Source of the DNA: Anopheles merus
Lineage: Eukaryota; Arthropoda; Insecta; Diptera; Culicidae
Length of the DNA stretch: 64,000 nt
Assembly: GCF_017562075.2 (NCBI RefSeq)
Contig: NW_024427692.1
Coordinates: forward strand, 1 to 64,000
Direction of reading: 5' to 3'
A program made the translations under genes and the position numbers. Each line of letters opens with the position of its first letter. The stretch's first letter is position 1. Below, piece after piece: positions 25,090-36,993 of this stretch. Under the pieces are notes generated by a model, which was not told the DNA's origin, searched no databases, and saw only the letters and a program-made list of their open reading frames with translations.

Positions 25090-25091
<2 letters not shown>
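22140..25091. other. Intergenic, no gene seen
   Basis: AT-rich to mixed DNA with a short (GT)n run near 23426-23441 and T/A runs. The segment 22960-23000 has clustered AATTAAT/CAATTA words. No credible exon was found. Confidence 0.5.

Positions 25092-25121
<30 letters not shown>
25092..25121 (+). repeat. (GA)n microsatellite
   Basis: Thirty bases of uninterrupted GA dinucleotide. Confidence 0.95.
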
Positions 25122-25125
<4 letters not shown>

Positions 25126-26024
25126 ACACGCTAGGCGGGATTAAAAGTTTTAGTATTGGGGTGAATCGGGTACGACTTTCAGTACGGAAAACGTGTATTT
25201 ATTTCTGCATAAAAAAATATTTCAGCAAGAGAGGGAGAGAGTGGTATAATGGTCAAAATCTGACGTATTGGGAAAGCAGCTAGAGCAGCCTAAAAAAGAA
25301 AACAGTTTGAGACAGACGGCGTCATACTTTGACGGCTGCCGACACGCAGACACCGCTTAACGATGTTAATTAATTACGCTCGAAATTCTGACGATCCAGT
25401 TCGTCAATTAACTGCACCGAATTCGGGCGGGTTGAGGTTGAAAAATGGCTAAAGTAAACTGAAACTAATCCTTGCTGCTGAAGCGAGCTGCCGCTTTTAG
25501 AGCCAACGATTCAAAGAGATTTTTCAGTGCTCAGTGTGTGCCGAGGAGGAAGAGTTTTGTTGAAATTATTTGAGTTTAATCGTAATTAGCAAGGAGGCCC
25601 AATTGGAGCGATACTTTGAAAAAGCTATGATATTTATTTTTAATAAGAAAACTCTTTACTTTTTTTATTACAAAATACGGACTTTATAGCATTTACCTAG
25701 AAAGTTGTATAAGATTATCCATAAAATATATTTTACTATTATCATTTTTGTATCCACTCAATGCCTTCGATTAATATGTTTCTTTATTTCCACCATCAAT
25801 TAAAACAGGCTGAGCTGTTTATAGCTGCTCAATGTTTATGGCACACCAGATAGCAGGCAGCTTCATCCAATTACCTTTTTCGCTACCATGGCGACTTCGT
25901 TCCCGCACTTCATTGCACGCTCGTGTGAGTTCCCGTTCGTGTCTCTCGCCTTCTATTACGGCAATAGTTTATCGAATTCCAATCAAAATAAAACCATTCT
26001 GTTCCGCTGCCCTGGGCTCTGAAT

Positions 26025-26026
<2 letters not shown>
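25122..26026. other. Intergenic, no gene seen
   Basis: Includes a TTAATTAATTA-containing island (about 25365-25420) flanked by GC-richer sequence. No gene was recognised. Confidence 0.5.

Positions 26027-26077
<51 letters not shown>
26027..26077 (+). repeat. (GT)n microsatellite
   Basis: About 25 uninterrupted GT units over 51 bp, followed by a short GAGT run. The poly-Thr/His frames on the other strand come from this tract. Confidence 0.97.
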
Positions 26078-26079
<2 letters not shown>

Positions 26080-29000
26080 TGAGTGAGACAGAGAAAAATA
26101 ACAAAACAAAACTACAATCACCGGAGATAATAATGGATCGAAGTTATAATTTTCAAAATAGCAATCGTTCCCTCCGCGCGGCCCTCGTTCCCAATCGTTT
26201 TGAGCGTTTGGCGCGTATCGATCACCGGAAGTGCAATTCCAGCAGAACGAAACCACCATAAAAGCTACCAGCATCAAACGCCAGTGCACTTCATTGCACC
26301 CCTCCCCACTACCACCAGCAATGTCGTTGGCCAGACGTTGGGGAGAGCTGGTTTGAGAAATTTTTCAAACAGCAATAAGACTACAATAAAATGGCAAACC
26401 AACCGGTAGTAGTCAGGCGCCCGAGGCCTGACGATGAGGTGGTAATGTTGCCTGCCACCATCCCTGCCACCGGGCGATGTAGTTGCTGTAATTCCAGCCC
26501 CCCGTCCAAAAGCTAGGTCGCGGGCGGAAAGTAATACCATTTTATGTCTGGCAACGCGAACCAGAAGACGGCCACGGATGGAGACGGAGAAAACCTCGGT
26601 AGCAGCCGCAGCCGAAATGCAATCGAGCATAACGCTTCCTCTATAGCGTTGGTTGGTTGGTAACGCGGCCCACTAGACCGAATGGTGCTGCACTACTGCA
26701 CCGTGTGTGTCGAGTACGCCATGTGAGAAAGGATATATGAGCGGAAGGTTGAGGTGAGCATAAAATAAACATAAATATGCGAAGGCCCTGTGCCCTCACC
26801 ATCCCGTACCTGCACCAGGCGATGGGCATTTGTTGTCGTTGCTGTGGCTGTACTCATAGACGGCGTAGTATAGCGACGGCGACGACTTCACAACGCCAAA
26901 CACTTCGGCAACCGCAGCGAAAGAAGGGCGTTGAAATACTACGACAACGGAACAATGCTAACCGACCGGGACCAACAAAAGCTTCTGCTCGCTCGATCGA
27001 TGGCCGACCGTGTCGGCTCGGGGGTCCCGCCGGCCACACCTATGGAGCTACAGAGCGGGGCGCTAAGGTAGTGGAAGGTCAGCGAGATTGGCCAGGAGTC
27101 GATCAGATAAGATGCAGGTAAGAGCGGTTCGGTTATGTATGTACTGCTTCGATAATCAGCTCCGTACGCTCCGTATCCTCGTAGGTTGCCGTCGGGTTGT
27201 GTCAGGTGGGTTGCAGGTGACGGGATAAGGTAGCGTGATTACGGCAAAGAGACGCATTATGTGTTTTGAACACCTTGGAATTGGGCAGATTTAATAGTAG
27301 AAGTGTTGGGTACGAAGATATAAATTGTTAGCCTTTTGTAGTTCCAGTACTAGTAAGCAGGGTTTGACTTGAAATGTACAACATATTCCTGGTCACGGCA
27401 CCAAAATAAAAAGTTTTGTCTTATTTGCTGTGTACGGTTTTGCTACAGTAATACAAATGAGTTGATTTATAGAAATTACACAGATTTTATAATTATAAGT
27501 TAAAATAACTAATTTAAAACACACGGTCATCTAACCTAACCTAACAATGGTCACCTAACCAACTAAAAAATTATTTCTTATTTTGGTAAAACTGATCATG
27601 CATCTTGTTTCTGAATCAAATATTTCCAACAGTCACACAATTCTTAAGATAATTCATAGTTTTATCTTAGTTTTTCTTCCAAATTGTATGATAGAATTGT
27701 TTTCTGTATTGAATGGTACTATAAAAATACCTTTCCACGATGCAATTGAGCATTCCACTGTCCTACAAAGGATCTGCTCTGATCCCTTCTACCCCCTATC
27801 TTAAGCCCAGTTGAGAAATCGTTCAAGTGGAACGTCATCCGCATGCTAAACAAACGACATAACGAGAGGTGATATTTACGAACAACATAATCGTCACACA
27901 CCCAATCCTGCATCCTGCAAGCCCCCAGCACAGTACGGGAATGTCTGCTATTCAATGGCAGAAATCGTCCTAATCGTCCGATCCCCGTACCAACAATGCC
28001 GTCAACCGCACTCGGAGGTTGAGCAATGCAGTCAACATTCGTTAACAATCTTATGTTGGTCATGCAAAAGGGCACATAGCTCGATCATCATCATCATCAT
28101 CAACATGAACAGCCAGCATTTCCGTAGCCACCGTCGGCCTGCTACGTCTTGTACGGCAGTGCAATCGCCTCAAGGACTGGTTAGTTGAATTCAACCGAAA
28201 CGGCAAACGACGACAACAAGCAATCGGTACATCGGTACCAACGGGTAGGAATGCTACGTACGAGTGTCGTATTGGCTGGCTGTGCGACACTATTCCTTTG
28301 CAGCACAAGCTAAATTGCTGCCCTTCCCCCCCCCCCCCCTTCCTAGAAAAGCTCAATGGAGCATTCATATCGATGACACATGCTGGACCTGCATCCGGAT
28401 CGAATGGGATTACTCATTAAATTCTATTAATCGATAATCACTGAAAGCAAACATCCTGCGTCGGTAACCTTTCGCCTGCACTGTGATGCATCCGTGCGAC
28501 AGGGGGAATTTAATTACTATATGCCAAATGGAGTGCAACCTGCGGACATTAAAAACTGAGTGGTCTACACTGACGGAGACCGAACATTGGTAGTTAATTC
28601 AATTTTTCCGGCAATGGGGGAACATAATTAGTTCAACAGTCCCTTGCCAATTGGTAGGCAATTTTGAGTGATAGCTTTCTGTTCGAATGATTGGTTTTAG
28701 GCCCTAGTAAACTTTTCAGAACATTCTCAGCATTTTACCTTGCCCTTGTTCATCTTTCAGTGATGTCCTTTTTACATCCCGCTTTCAAGCACAAGTCAAG
28801 TCTCCGCCTGACCAAAGCTTGTTAATATTTTTGGGAAATTCCTTCATCCCTTTTTTAAACTTCCGTAAGCTTTTTCCCCCCAAAAATACAAACCTTGTAA
28901 ACTGCAACGTCAACACATCACTGGAGACCAAAAGAAAACCCCCCCCCTGGCAGTCTGAATTCCCCTCCCGGGAATCATACTTTCCGCATCCGTTGAGATG

Positions 29001-30998
29001 ATGATACTGGAACTGGGATCTGTTTTTGTGCTTTGCATCAAGTTCTCATACGAGCCAAATTCTCCATACGAGATGGACCCAACGTCACTGTTTTTGACGT
29101 CAAAGGGGTTTTCGGTGTAGAGCGATGCCCATCTTCAGCGTCAACAGGAAACGTTCAGAAATAAAAAGGTGAACTGTTTGGGTTTGTTTGGGCGAGGTAA
29201 GACAACAACAACAAAAAAAAACTGAATATGGGAAGATTTCCCAAATGGGATACACGAAATCGAATGTCTACCGAGAGAGCGAGAGAGAGAGTTAGAGTTG
29301 GAAATTGGAAGCTGAAGAGGCAAATGTTGCCCTCACATTCGCAGTTCGTCTGTGTCCCGTAAATCCAATTCCGGGTGGAAATGGGATAGAAATGGAAACG
29401 GACCAAAAACCCCGGGTGGTCGACCATCCTTTCCAGCATTTATCTTTCCCGTATTTCCCGCCGCCCCATTTTTTTGGATATGATTCCCAAGTTTGATGTG
29501 GATGATGGAAAAGTGAACATGTCATTGGAAAGGCATTTTTGCTGCCTGCAACCCAACCCACTTGCCAGGTTGCCTTTGTTTGGATATCTCGCATGTACAA
29601 TGACCCAAAACAATATATCGATGAGATGGAACGGTTCTCCTAACCAACTGGACATCGGTGTGTTGTGCATGCTCGCGCCAGAAGCTCCGGAAGCTTCAAG
29701 TGTCCAATTGTGAATGTCCAGCCGGTGGAACGAAATGCTTTGCCGTATCCTTTGCTCCACAAAAGGACGATAAGAAAGCACACAAAAAAACGTATCCAAG
29801 ATATGATCATGATGCTAGCAGCAAAGGATGCTGCCAACGGAAAGCTGAACCAGTCTAACACAATAAAAATCATCATCATCATTTTCCGGTCCATATAACG
29901 AACGGACGATCGGAATGTGTTTGTCGATGGGTATGCCGTACCCACACCCTGTGCTACACCATGCCGTACACCAACCCGTTGATCAGCTTTTCTTGGCTTT
30001 CGATTAAAAAAAAAAAGAAAAGAAGGAAAGACAACGACAGCAAAAAAAAAGAAATACGGAGAAAAACTCTTAGAAAGCTGACTGGCTGACGTTTTGCGAG
30101 CGAGTGAAATGTTTACCTTCATCTACATGCTTGCCTGCAGTTCGTGGGTGCTCCCTATCATCATCATTATCAAGATCAACATCATCTCGTCTCGTTATCG
30201 TGTAGAGAACGGTTTTATTTTATCCGTTTTTCCTTGCGCATGTGTGTGTGTGCCCCTTTTTTCTCCCCTCTGGCAGCTTTCGTTCGTTATCGTACGCCGC
30301 CGGTCGGTGTGAACGATGCAATAATGATAACGCGCTACACACACAGCCACACACACACTGTTGCCAGCTCAGCAAGTACGGTGGAGCGGCCGAACTGTGA
30401 GTAGTGCTTGGTGACAAACTAATACAAATTTGATAGCGGATGTGATACATCATTTTCGGTGTGTAAAAGACTACCATTACCATTTGCTTCTTTTCCTCGG
30501 TAGTCGTAGTCGGGTCGTTCGGATGGTTGGGGCCGGGGGGGGGGGGGGAGATTGTAATTGAAATGATAGTATGAACATGTGTTGTCATGTTTCATGCCTT
30601 TTTGATTGGAAGTGCGACAAATCATATAAAGGCTTGCTTATGATAGGCTTGGGGCTTAAACAATGGAAAGAGCAGGGAAGTTTAAAAGATGTTATGCTTG
30701 TTTGGTTCAAATGTCTTAAGCTCTGATCTTAGTATTGCAAAAAAGGATCTTAAAAGTTGATTTTACATATAAAAACATTTAAAAAATGAAATAAACAATA
30801 ATTACCATAAATACTTCTTGTTTATAATAAATAAAAAAAAATAAGATAGTAAAATATAAGTAAACCACGTAAGTACTTGAAAAGCTAAAATCTTAAGAAT
30901 TATTGAAAAAAAAAGATTAAATCTTACAAATTGCGTATCAAATTTTAAAAGTCATAGTAACCAGTGAAGATCTGCTTAAAACATCAAAACAATGAGGC
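26078..30998. other. Intergenic or possibly non-coding exon DNA, no gene assigned
   Basis: GC-rich DNA at 26150-27240, then AT-rich (27280-27700), then mixed. A strong splice-donor-like CAG/GTAAGAG occurs at 27115-27122 after a GC-rich stretch and could close an untranslated exon, but no partner is identifiable. An island at 28390-28640 is rich in ATTA motifs. Long C and G runs occur near 28330 and 30536. No coding exon was recognised. Confidence 0.4.
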
Positions 30999-31006
30999 AA
31001 ATGTAT

Positions 31007-31852
31007 TAGTGGTGGGAGCTCGGAATCGGAACCACCCGATTCCGATTCCGTGTTCGGAATCAATTCCGGAGCCGGTTCCAATTCTCGATTCTGGATTCCG
31101 TTTCCGGAATCGATTCCGGAACCGATTCCGGAGTTGGTTCCGGAGACGATTCCGGATTTGAATCCGGAGCCGATTTCGCAGTTCAATCCGGAGCTGATTC
31201 CGGAGTTGGTTCCGGAGCCGATTCCAGAAGTGAATCCGGAGCCGATTCCGGAAGTGAATCCGGAGCCGATTCCAGAGTCGGATCCGGAATCGATTCCAGG
31301 ATCGGGATCGGCTCCGGAATCAGAATCGGAACCGACCTGGGAATTGCAATTTGCTCCGGTAACGGAATCAGGCTTGATTCCAGAAATGGAGTTAGAGCCG
31401 GAATGAGAATTAGTTTTTGAATTGAAATAAGAAGTGCAAGAAGCCAAATAAGTCCGGGAATATCCATGTGAATAGATCATTTACAAGTTTTTTTTTTTAT
31501 TTTCTTTGCCGCTATCGACACGTAGCATCATTGAATTCAAACGCCTATTCCTATGAAAATACCGAAACCGACACCGTTTCGAAGCCAATTCTGATTCCGA
31601 AGCCAAATCCGATTTCGGAGCCGATTCCAAATCCGGAGCCAATTCCAGAACCAATTACAGAGCCAATTCCAGAACCAATTCCAGAGCCGATTCCAAAACC
31701 AATTCCGGAGCCAAATCCGGAACCAATTCCAAAGCCGATTCTGGATTCGATTCCGGAAACTGATTTCGGATCTACTATCCGGAATCGATTCTAGAAAACT
31801 TCGGAGCTAGCCAGAATCGATTCCGACGAAATTTTAACTTTTTCCATCACTA
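31007..31852 (+). mobile_element. Satellite-bearing hAT-like element, copy A (GATTCCGGAGCC arrays)
   Basis: The 846-bp element begins TAGTGGTGGGAGCTCGGAAT and ends TTTTTCCATCACTA. It is flanked by AAATGTAT (30999-31006) on the left and AATGTATC (31853-31860) on the right, an 8-bp duplication with one base lost. Most of the interior is a degenerate 12-bp tandem repeat, GATTCCGGAGCC and variants, on both sides of a unique core (about 31405-31600). That core, read on the minus strand, is homologous to the core of the element at 52489-53162. The long Pro/Glu/Ile and Gly/Ser frames are artefacts of the array. The short TIRs with TAG...CTA ends and 8-bp duplication point to a hAT-type transposase acting in trans. 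Confidence 0.8.
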
Positions 31853-31860
31853 AATGTATC

Positions 31861-34800
31861 ATAGATTACTCAATAGGAAAATAAACATACTAACAAACAA
31901 ACAAACAAGATTGAACAGTCAAATGTGTAAAAATATGGCACAATTTTTGTAAGCCTTTAAAATAATTAGTTTTATTTTATTTTAAACCTTTTATTGAATA
32001 AATATAAAATTACGCATTCAATTTCACTAGTCAGTATGAAATTATACCTTAATATAATGTCTTGCTGTTCCTGATTCTGATCTCCGTGCTTACCAAAAAA
32101 ACTCATCCAAGTGTTATACTAAAATGTTGCATCAATCCACTGTAACACACAACAAATCCCAAACAAATGTGTACTTACACCGTTATCCTGCGAATGGGTG
32201 ATTTGCAACATCCGGTTCGTCTCCTAAAAGCCTTCAACAGCCCGCCCGCCACGTTGCCACATTAAAGCAGGCGGCCAGTTTCGCCAACCCCGCGTCACGA
32301 ACTCGGGGCATCATATTCTGCCGGATGCTTATGCAAATATTTATCCCGTGCTGATGGCGTTGGTGGTGCAAATTTTTGGCTCCCCAGCTTTCCTTTTTTT
32401 CTGGCGCGTTCCATGTTCGCTTAGCTCCAGCTAGCTTTCTTTTTCAATATTTATTCATCTAGCGGAGGGTTTTTCCTTGAACGCGGAAGTGCGAAGAAAA
32501 AATATCTTTGCATGGATTTCTCCACCTTTTTTCCTTCTACATTTAACTGAGGTTGAAGGGCTTTACTCTACGTTTCGGCGCGTCAACAACCTGCGCGCTC
32601 CCGGTGGTGTCGGTTTCGTGCGAGCGGTCCACCGCAAAAGCTACCGAGAAGCAGTCGGGTCGAGAAGTCGAGTATGGTGAGTGGATGTGGGTGCGCGTGT
32701 AACATTTTCCTAACGCACCACCGTCTCTTGCAGGAAAAGTGTCTTCCATCTTCTGAGGTCAGACAGTTGAAGGGTGAGACTGGCTGGCTGTTTAAATACC
32801 CACAATTTACATTCAAATTTTTGAATGGCAACGCCCGTGGAGCAATCCATCTACCGTTCCGTGGAAGGAGAGCCCGTCCGTCCAGAAAAGCTGATGGCGA
32901 CACGGTTCTGCGTTTAAGAATATTTCCGCCCCAACATCCTGCTGCTTGGCAAGAAATCCTTCTCAACGTAGGGATAAAAAGAGAAATAGAGAGAAAGAAA
33001 AAGTGGGGGGAAAACACCCCCTTCCAGTGCGTCCAAGCTTCGGTTGGCTTGCGAGACGGAGCCCAAACACAACTGCAATATGGAGGTAACGCGTATTTTC
33101 CATTTCGTTTTTTTGGGCGTCTCGCGCGACCGGAAATAACAAACAGGAGACGACATTGTGAGTGAGAATAACAACGGTGTGAAGGAAGAAAAAAACCTGC
33201 CCACACGTACAGCATGTATCTTCTCCCCGGCACGAGAGTGTGAAAGGAAGGTGATTCGTTTCAATCTCGATGAAATCGATCAGTGTCGGATGCGCTTCGG
33301 CGGAACGCGACATTGCAGTGTACTGCTTCACATCTGCCCGCTTTTGCCACGCTTTTTCCTACAAATAAAAAAAAAACCCCCGCCTGTCAGATTTTGCATG
33401 CCTTTCTTGTTGGCGATTGATTTCTGTAGCCTTTTCTTCTCTGTATCGATCTGTTGCCTTTCGGCAATTCGTCCCACCCGTGTGCGGAATCAATTAACCG
33501 GAAAATGGTGTAAATCAGGGAGTGGGCTCGGTGCTGAAGATATAAATAAGGAAATGTCGAGATCGAGATCATTTTGGCAGGCTACTGATGCGTTTTTATC
33601 CTCTTTTCATTTCAGGTAAGCGATCTCACTTACGTGGACGGGTTTAGTTTGGGAATGAAGGTGTAAATGCTACAGCGGTAAGATTGTGTAAGCAAAACCA
33701 TAGTGTAAACCATTCAACATGCACTTAATTTTGTATCATATTGTTGGATTTTGGGTTTATTCATTGATATTTCGAATATGAATTCAAATAAGAAAACACA
33801 TGTGAATTAGAAGGAACTAAACCATAGGATATAGATCAAACTACTTGACTACTTAATTTGGACTGCATTAAATGAACTACTCGAACTACACGAATGAACT
33901 TTGTAATGAATTTTGTAATGAACTATGGGACAAACGTATACAAAGTTGCAAACAGACCGGCGATTAAGGTACACTCTTCTGATTCTCATCAAATTTATAT
34001 TAAGCTATAATCACAATCCAGCATTTTGGTAGATATATTTCACACACATCTTGATCTTGTATCACATATTCCGTAATAAAGCTTTAAAATACACAATTTC
34101 AATCCTTGGTTGTAAAAAACTTATGTTTTACCACTTGTCTTCCATATATATCGACTAACAAATGGGCACCATATCTCCTTCATATTTCTTAACTTACGTA
34201 TCCTCACAGCCCTATAATCTGACAGTAAAACGGATCAACGGTGCTAATAGCATTTCCACGTACTTTATTTCCACGCAGAAGCATTCCCTGCACTGCAGCA
34301 GATCTGTGCCATATTTGGTTGGAAGACAAATACGATAATGATCGGATGAAGTCATATAGATCAAGAAAGCAGCTGCATCGAACGACTTAACTTTCGAGGT
34401 CGTTTGGATGGATTTTATCTTCTTGCTACAACGAAAAAAAGAAAAACAAAATGGCACGAATGCATGTGCAAACGATGGCACAGGCAATTTGGGGAAATAG
34501 ATTACCGATGCGAAACACAGTTCGCTTTTAATGCCAAGGATACTATTTTAGGGATTATACTGGTAAGAACCTGTTTGCCTTGTGCCATTCCGGTACGTTG
34601 TACAACTTCAATTGATAAGCTGCAGTTGCTTTCGGCTCAAAACTCGCAATCAACAAGAATTTGTTCAGCAATTTGTACACTACACACACACACACGTGTG
34701 CGTGTGCAGGAAAGAAGTATTATCCCCATTTTTGTCTTCAATAATGAGGACTCTTTTTTTTTTTTGGGAAATCCGGAAGCACTTGAACCAACGCACATCA

Positions 34801-36154
34801 AACGATTCCGTATCTTCTTGGTGCCTGCAATCGCATTAAAGGGAGGTGTTGCTGCGTATGAATATTTGAACCCAAGCAGGATGTACCTCGTTTGCTCTTT
34901 CGCTCTGCGTTCCGTTAATGATTGCTATCTCTAACGCACTGAACCGTTCCAAACCAATCAACTAATACCACACAGTGTGCACCTTGAAGCATACGTTCGC
35001 ATTCTTCTGCCAAATGCGGAGGGGATCTTTTATAATCTGCTTTTGCGAACTGCAGCTCCCTACAGCCTTAAACATCGTACTAAATGCTACAAATACCACA
35101 CACGCACACACACACGCGCACACAATAGCAGCAGCAAGCAGTTACAGTATCAGCAGGGGGTTAGCCATCAGAGATCAATGAACTGTGGAGAAGCTGGGAG
35201 TTTTTGGGTGTACCGAAATTGATGCAGACCGAAAGTCAATGGCTCAAGAAATCCGATTCCACACCACCGTCGCTCATTTGGTGCGGATTTAGAAGGAAAA
35301 ACTCCCGGCAACCGGGGAGGGGGGCGAGTCCTGGACAACGCAAAAGGGAATATCTTCCAATCAAAGAACCTAACGACCACCGATCCCTCGGAAGGAAATG
35401 GACCGACCCGAGGGTTGCGGTGTGACCACATGCGGAGAGTGCGGGGAAAGATTAACTGCATGCTGCAACAGATTTGTTTGATGAGAAGGAGGTTCCGTTT
35501 GGACGTTTGCTAACGATGTGGCCGATGCATGCAGGACTATTTGTACCGAAGAGGGAGGGAGGGTGAATGAAGTTCGAGGGAGCATTACCGTTTAAGAAAC
35601 GTCAGTCTAGGAATTGGAGGATTTTTTTTCTTTTTGGTTTTCTTTAGCGGCAATACGGGGTTCGGCTGTCCATTTGATTCGATTCGATGTGGATTGATTG
35701 ATTGAATTGTCTTTGCGTTTTGTTTGACACCGAGGTAATCGACTCGAACAGCTAATGGGTGTGTAATGGTTGATGGTCAGTTGATGATAAGGTTTTCTAT
35801 TGATGGGAGGGATTGACCTATGGACAAAAGGAAGAAGAGCATGGGCACGATGTTTACCGTACAGTATAAAAGAATGACTTTGTTAAATGCAAAAGCAAAT
35901 AGTAGTATGTTGTTTAATTGCCTAATATAGTGGGGTGATCATCGCAAGGAGCTTGGTATTGAAAGTCCTGAAAAATAGAATTTAGGCAACATCCAACAGT
36001 ACTGCAGTGCTACTAAAACTTTACATTTCTTTTGTTTTTGCCACAAAGGTATAAAGTGGATTTTTGTAGATCAATGTTTGGAATGTTATAATATAACATA
36101 TTAAGGATATCCTAGCCGTCTCAACCTTACACCAATCACAACATAATTCTCGAA
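31861..36154. other. Intergenic, no gene seen
   Basis: The block at 32150-33620 is GC-rich and open in several frames at once, without domain, signal or paired splice evidence. The block at 33650-34200 is AT-rich. Short CA runs occur near 34682 and 35098. Confidence 0.45.
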
Positions 36155-36205
36155 TGCATTATAGGCCGGCATGACCGCGTAGGTCGTTACGCCGAACAGA
36201 AGAAA
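36155..36205 (+). mobile_element. SINE tail fragment
   Basis: Contains GGCCGGCATGACC, CGTAGGTCGTTACGCCGAA and AGAAGAAAG in order, matching the block at 19633-19710 on the opposite strand. Only the 3' part is recognisable. Confidence 0.5.
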
Positions 36206-36473
36206 GCCGTGGAGTTTGCCGTGAGGGTTGTACAAAGGTTAAATCTAGTAACAAAAGCTACATACCTTAATAATCTCAATATTTTTGCTTGCAGTACAGC
36301 TAACAAACAAGAGGATGTAGTTGAAGCATTAATAAATTATTTAAAAAAAAAAACAACAAATCAATAGTAAATAGATCTCTGGTGGTAAATACATTACAAG
36401 ACAAAATAATAATAATATAACATCAATAGCCAAAGCCTGTTTATAGAAAATTATACTATAAAAGCCAGACATT

Positions 36474-36990
36474 GGGGCCCTTTACGATTCTAGTCAGCTG
36501 TTTTATTTAGCGATTGACAGTAGGAGACTGAAATCATGAAAACACTCCATACAAAACCACACACAAAACTAGCCTGTAATTTTCGAGATTCGAGTACCTG
36601 CTCGAAAAATGGCAAAACAAGGTGGTGTTTATATTTATCCCAAGGTGCATTAAAGATATCTGGTGATGGAATTCAGAATCAAAGTGTATGTAGTCCAGGT
36701 GGTCTCATATCTTGTTTTTTATAACCAAATTTGAATATCATTTTTTGACAGGACGGGTGAAAAATGTTGCTCATACAACCTTTCTGCAGGCTTGACGAAT
36801 ACTCAAAACACTCTTAAAATCCTCCTTCACGAACAGAAGCGATAAAAATCCGCCTTCTAAATTCATACACCTTGGGATAAGCCCACCTGTATATTATAGT
36901 CACTTAGATAGCTGCTCGAAAACTGCTATACAATGCAAACAGCTGACAGGCTGAAATTTCAGCCTAATAACTTAAAACGGAAAGGGCCCC
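36474..36990 (+). mobile_element. GGGGCCC-family non-autonomous DNA element, copy 3
   Basis: A 517-bp copy with the best-kept ends: GGGGCCCTTTACG at the left, and GGGGCCCTTTCCG at the right when read on the minus strand (12 of 13 identical). It is flanked by a direct ATT duplication (36471-36473, 36991-36993). The palindrome AGGCTGAAATTTCAGCCT is intact near the right end. Relative to the other copies it lacks a block after the first 100 bp (the TAGATTATTCTAGCCTC part). It is non-coding. Confidence 0.88.
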
Positions 36991-36993
36991 ATT

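Noticed and set aside
25969..26289. Minus-strand frame with a signal-peptide-like start (MLVAFMVVSFCWNC)
   Set aside because: It runs into the GT microsatellite without a good donor, and no partner exon was found; hydrophobic starts of this length occur by chance.
27531..27548. CCTAACCTAAC run resembling the insect telomere repeat TTAGG
   Set aside because: Only about three partial units in ordinary internal sequence; Diptera do not use this telomere, and such short runs arise by chance.
31050..31794. Long proline/glutamate/isoleucine and glycine/serine open frames on both strands
   Set aside because: They are translations of the 12-bp tandem array of a mobile element; all frames stay open because the unit is a multiple of three without stops.
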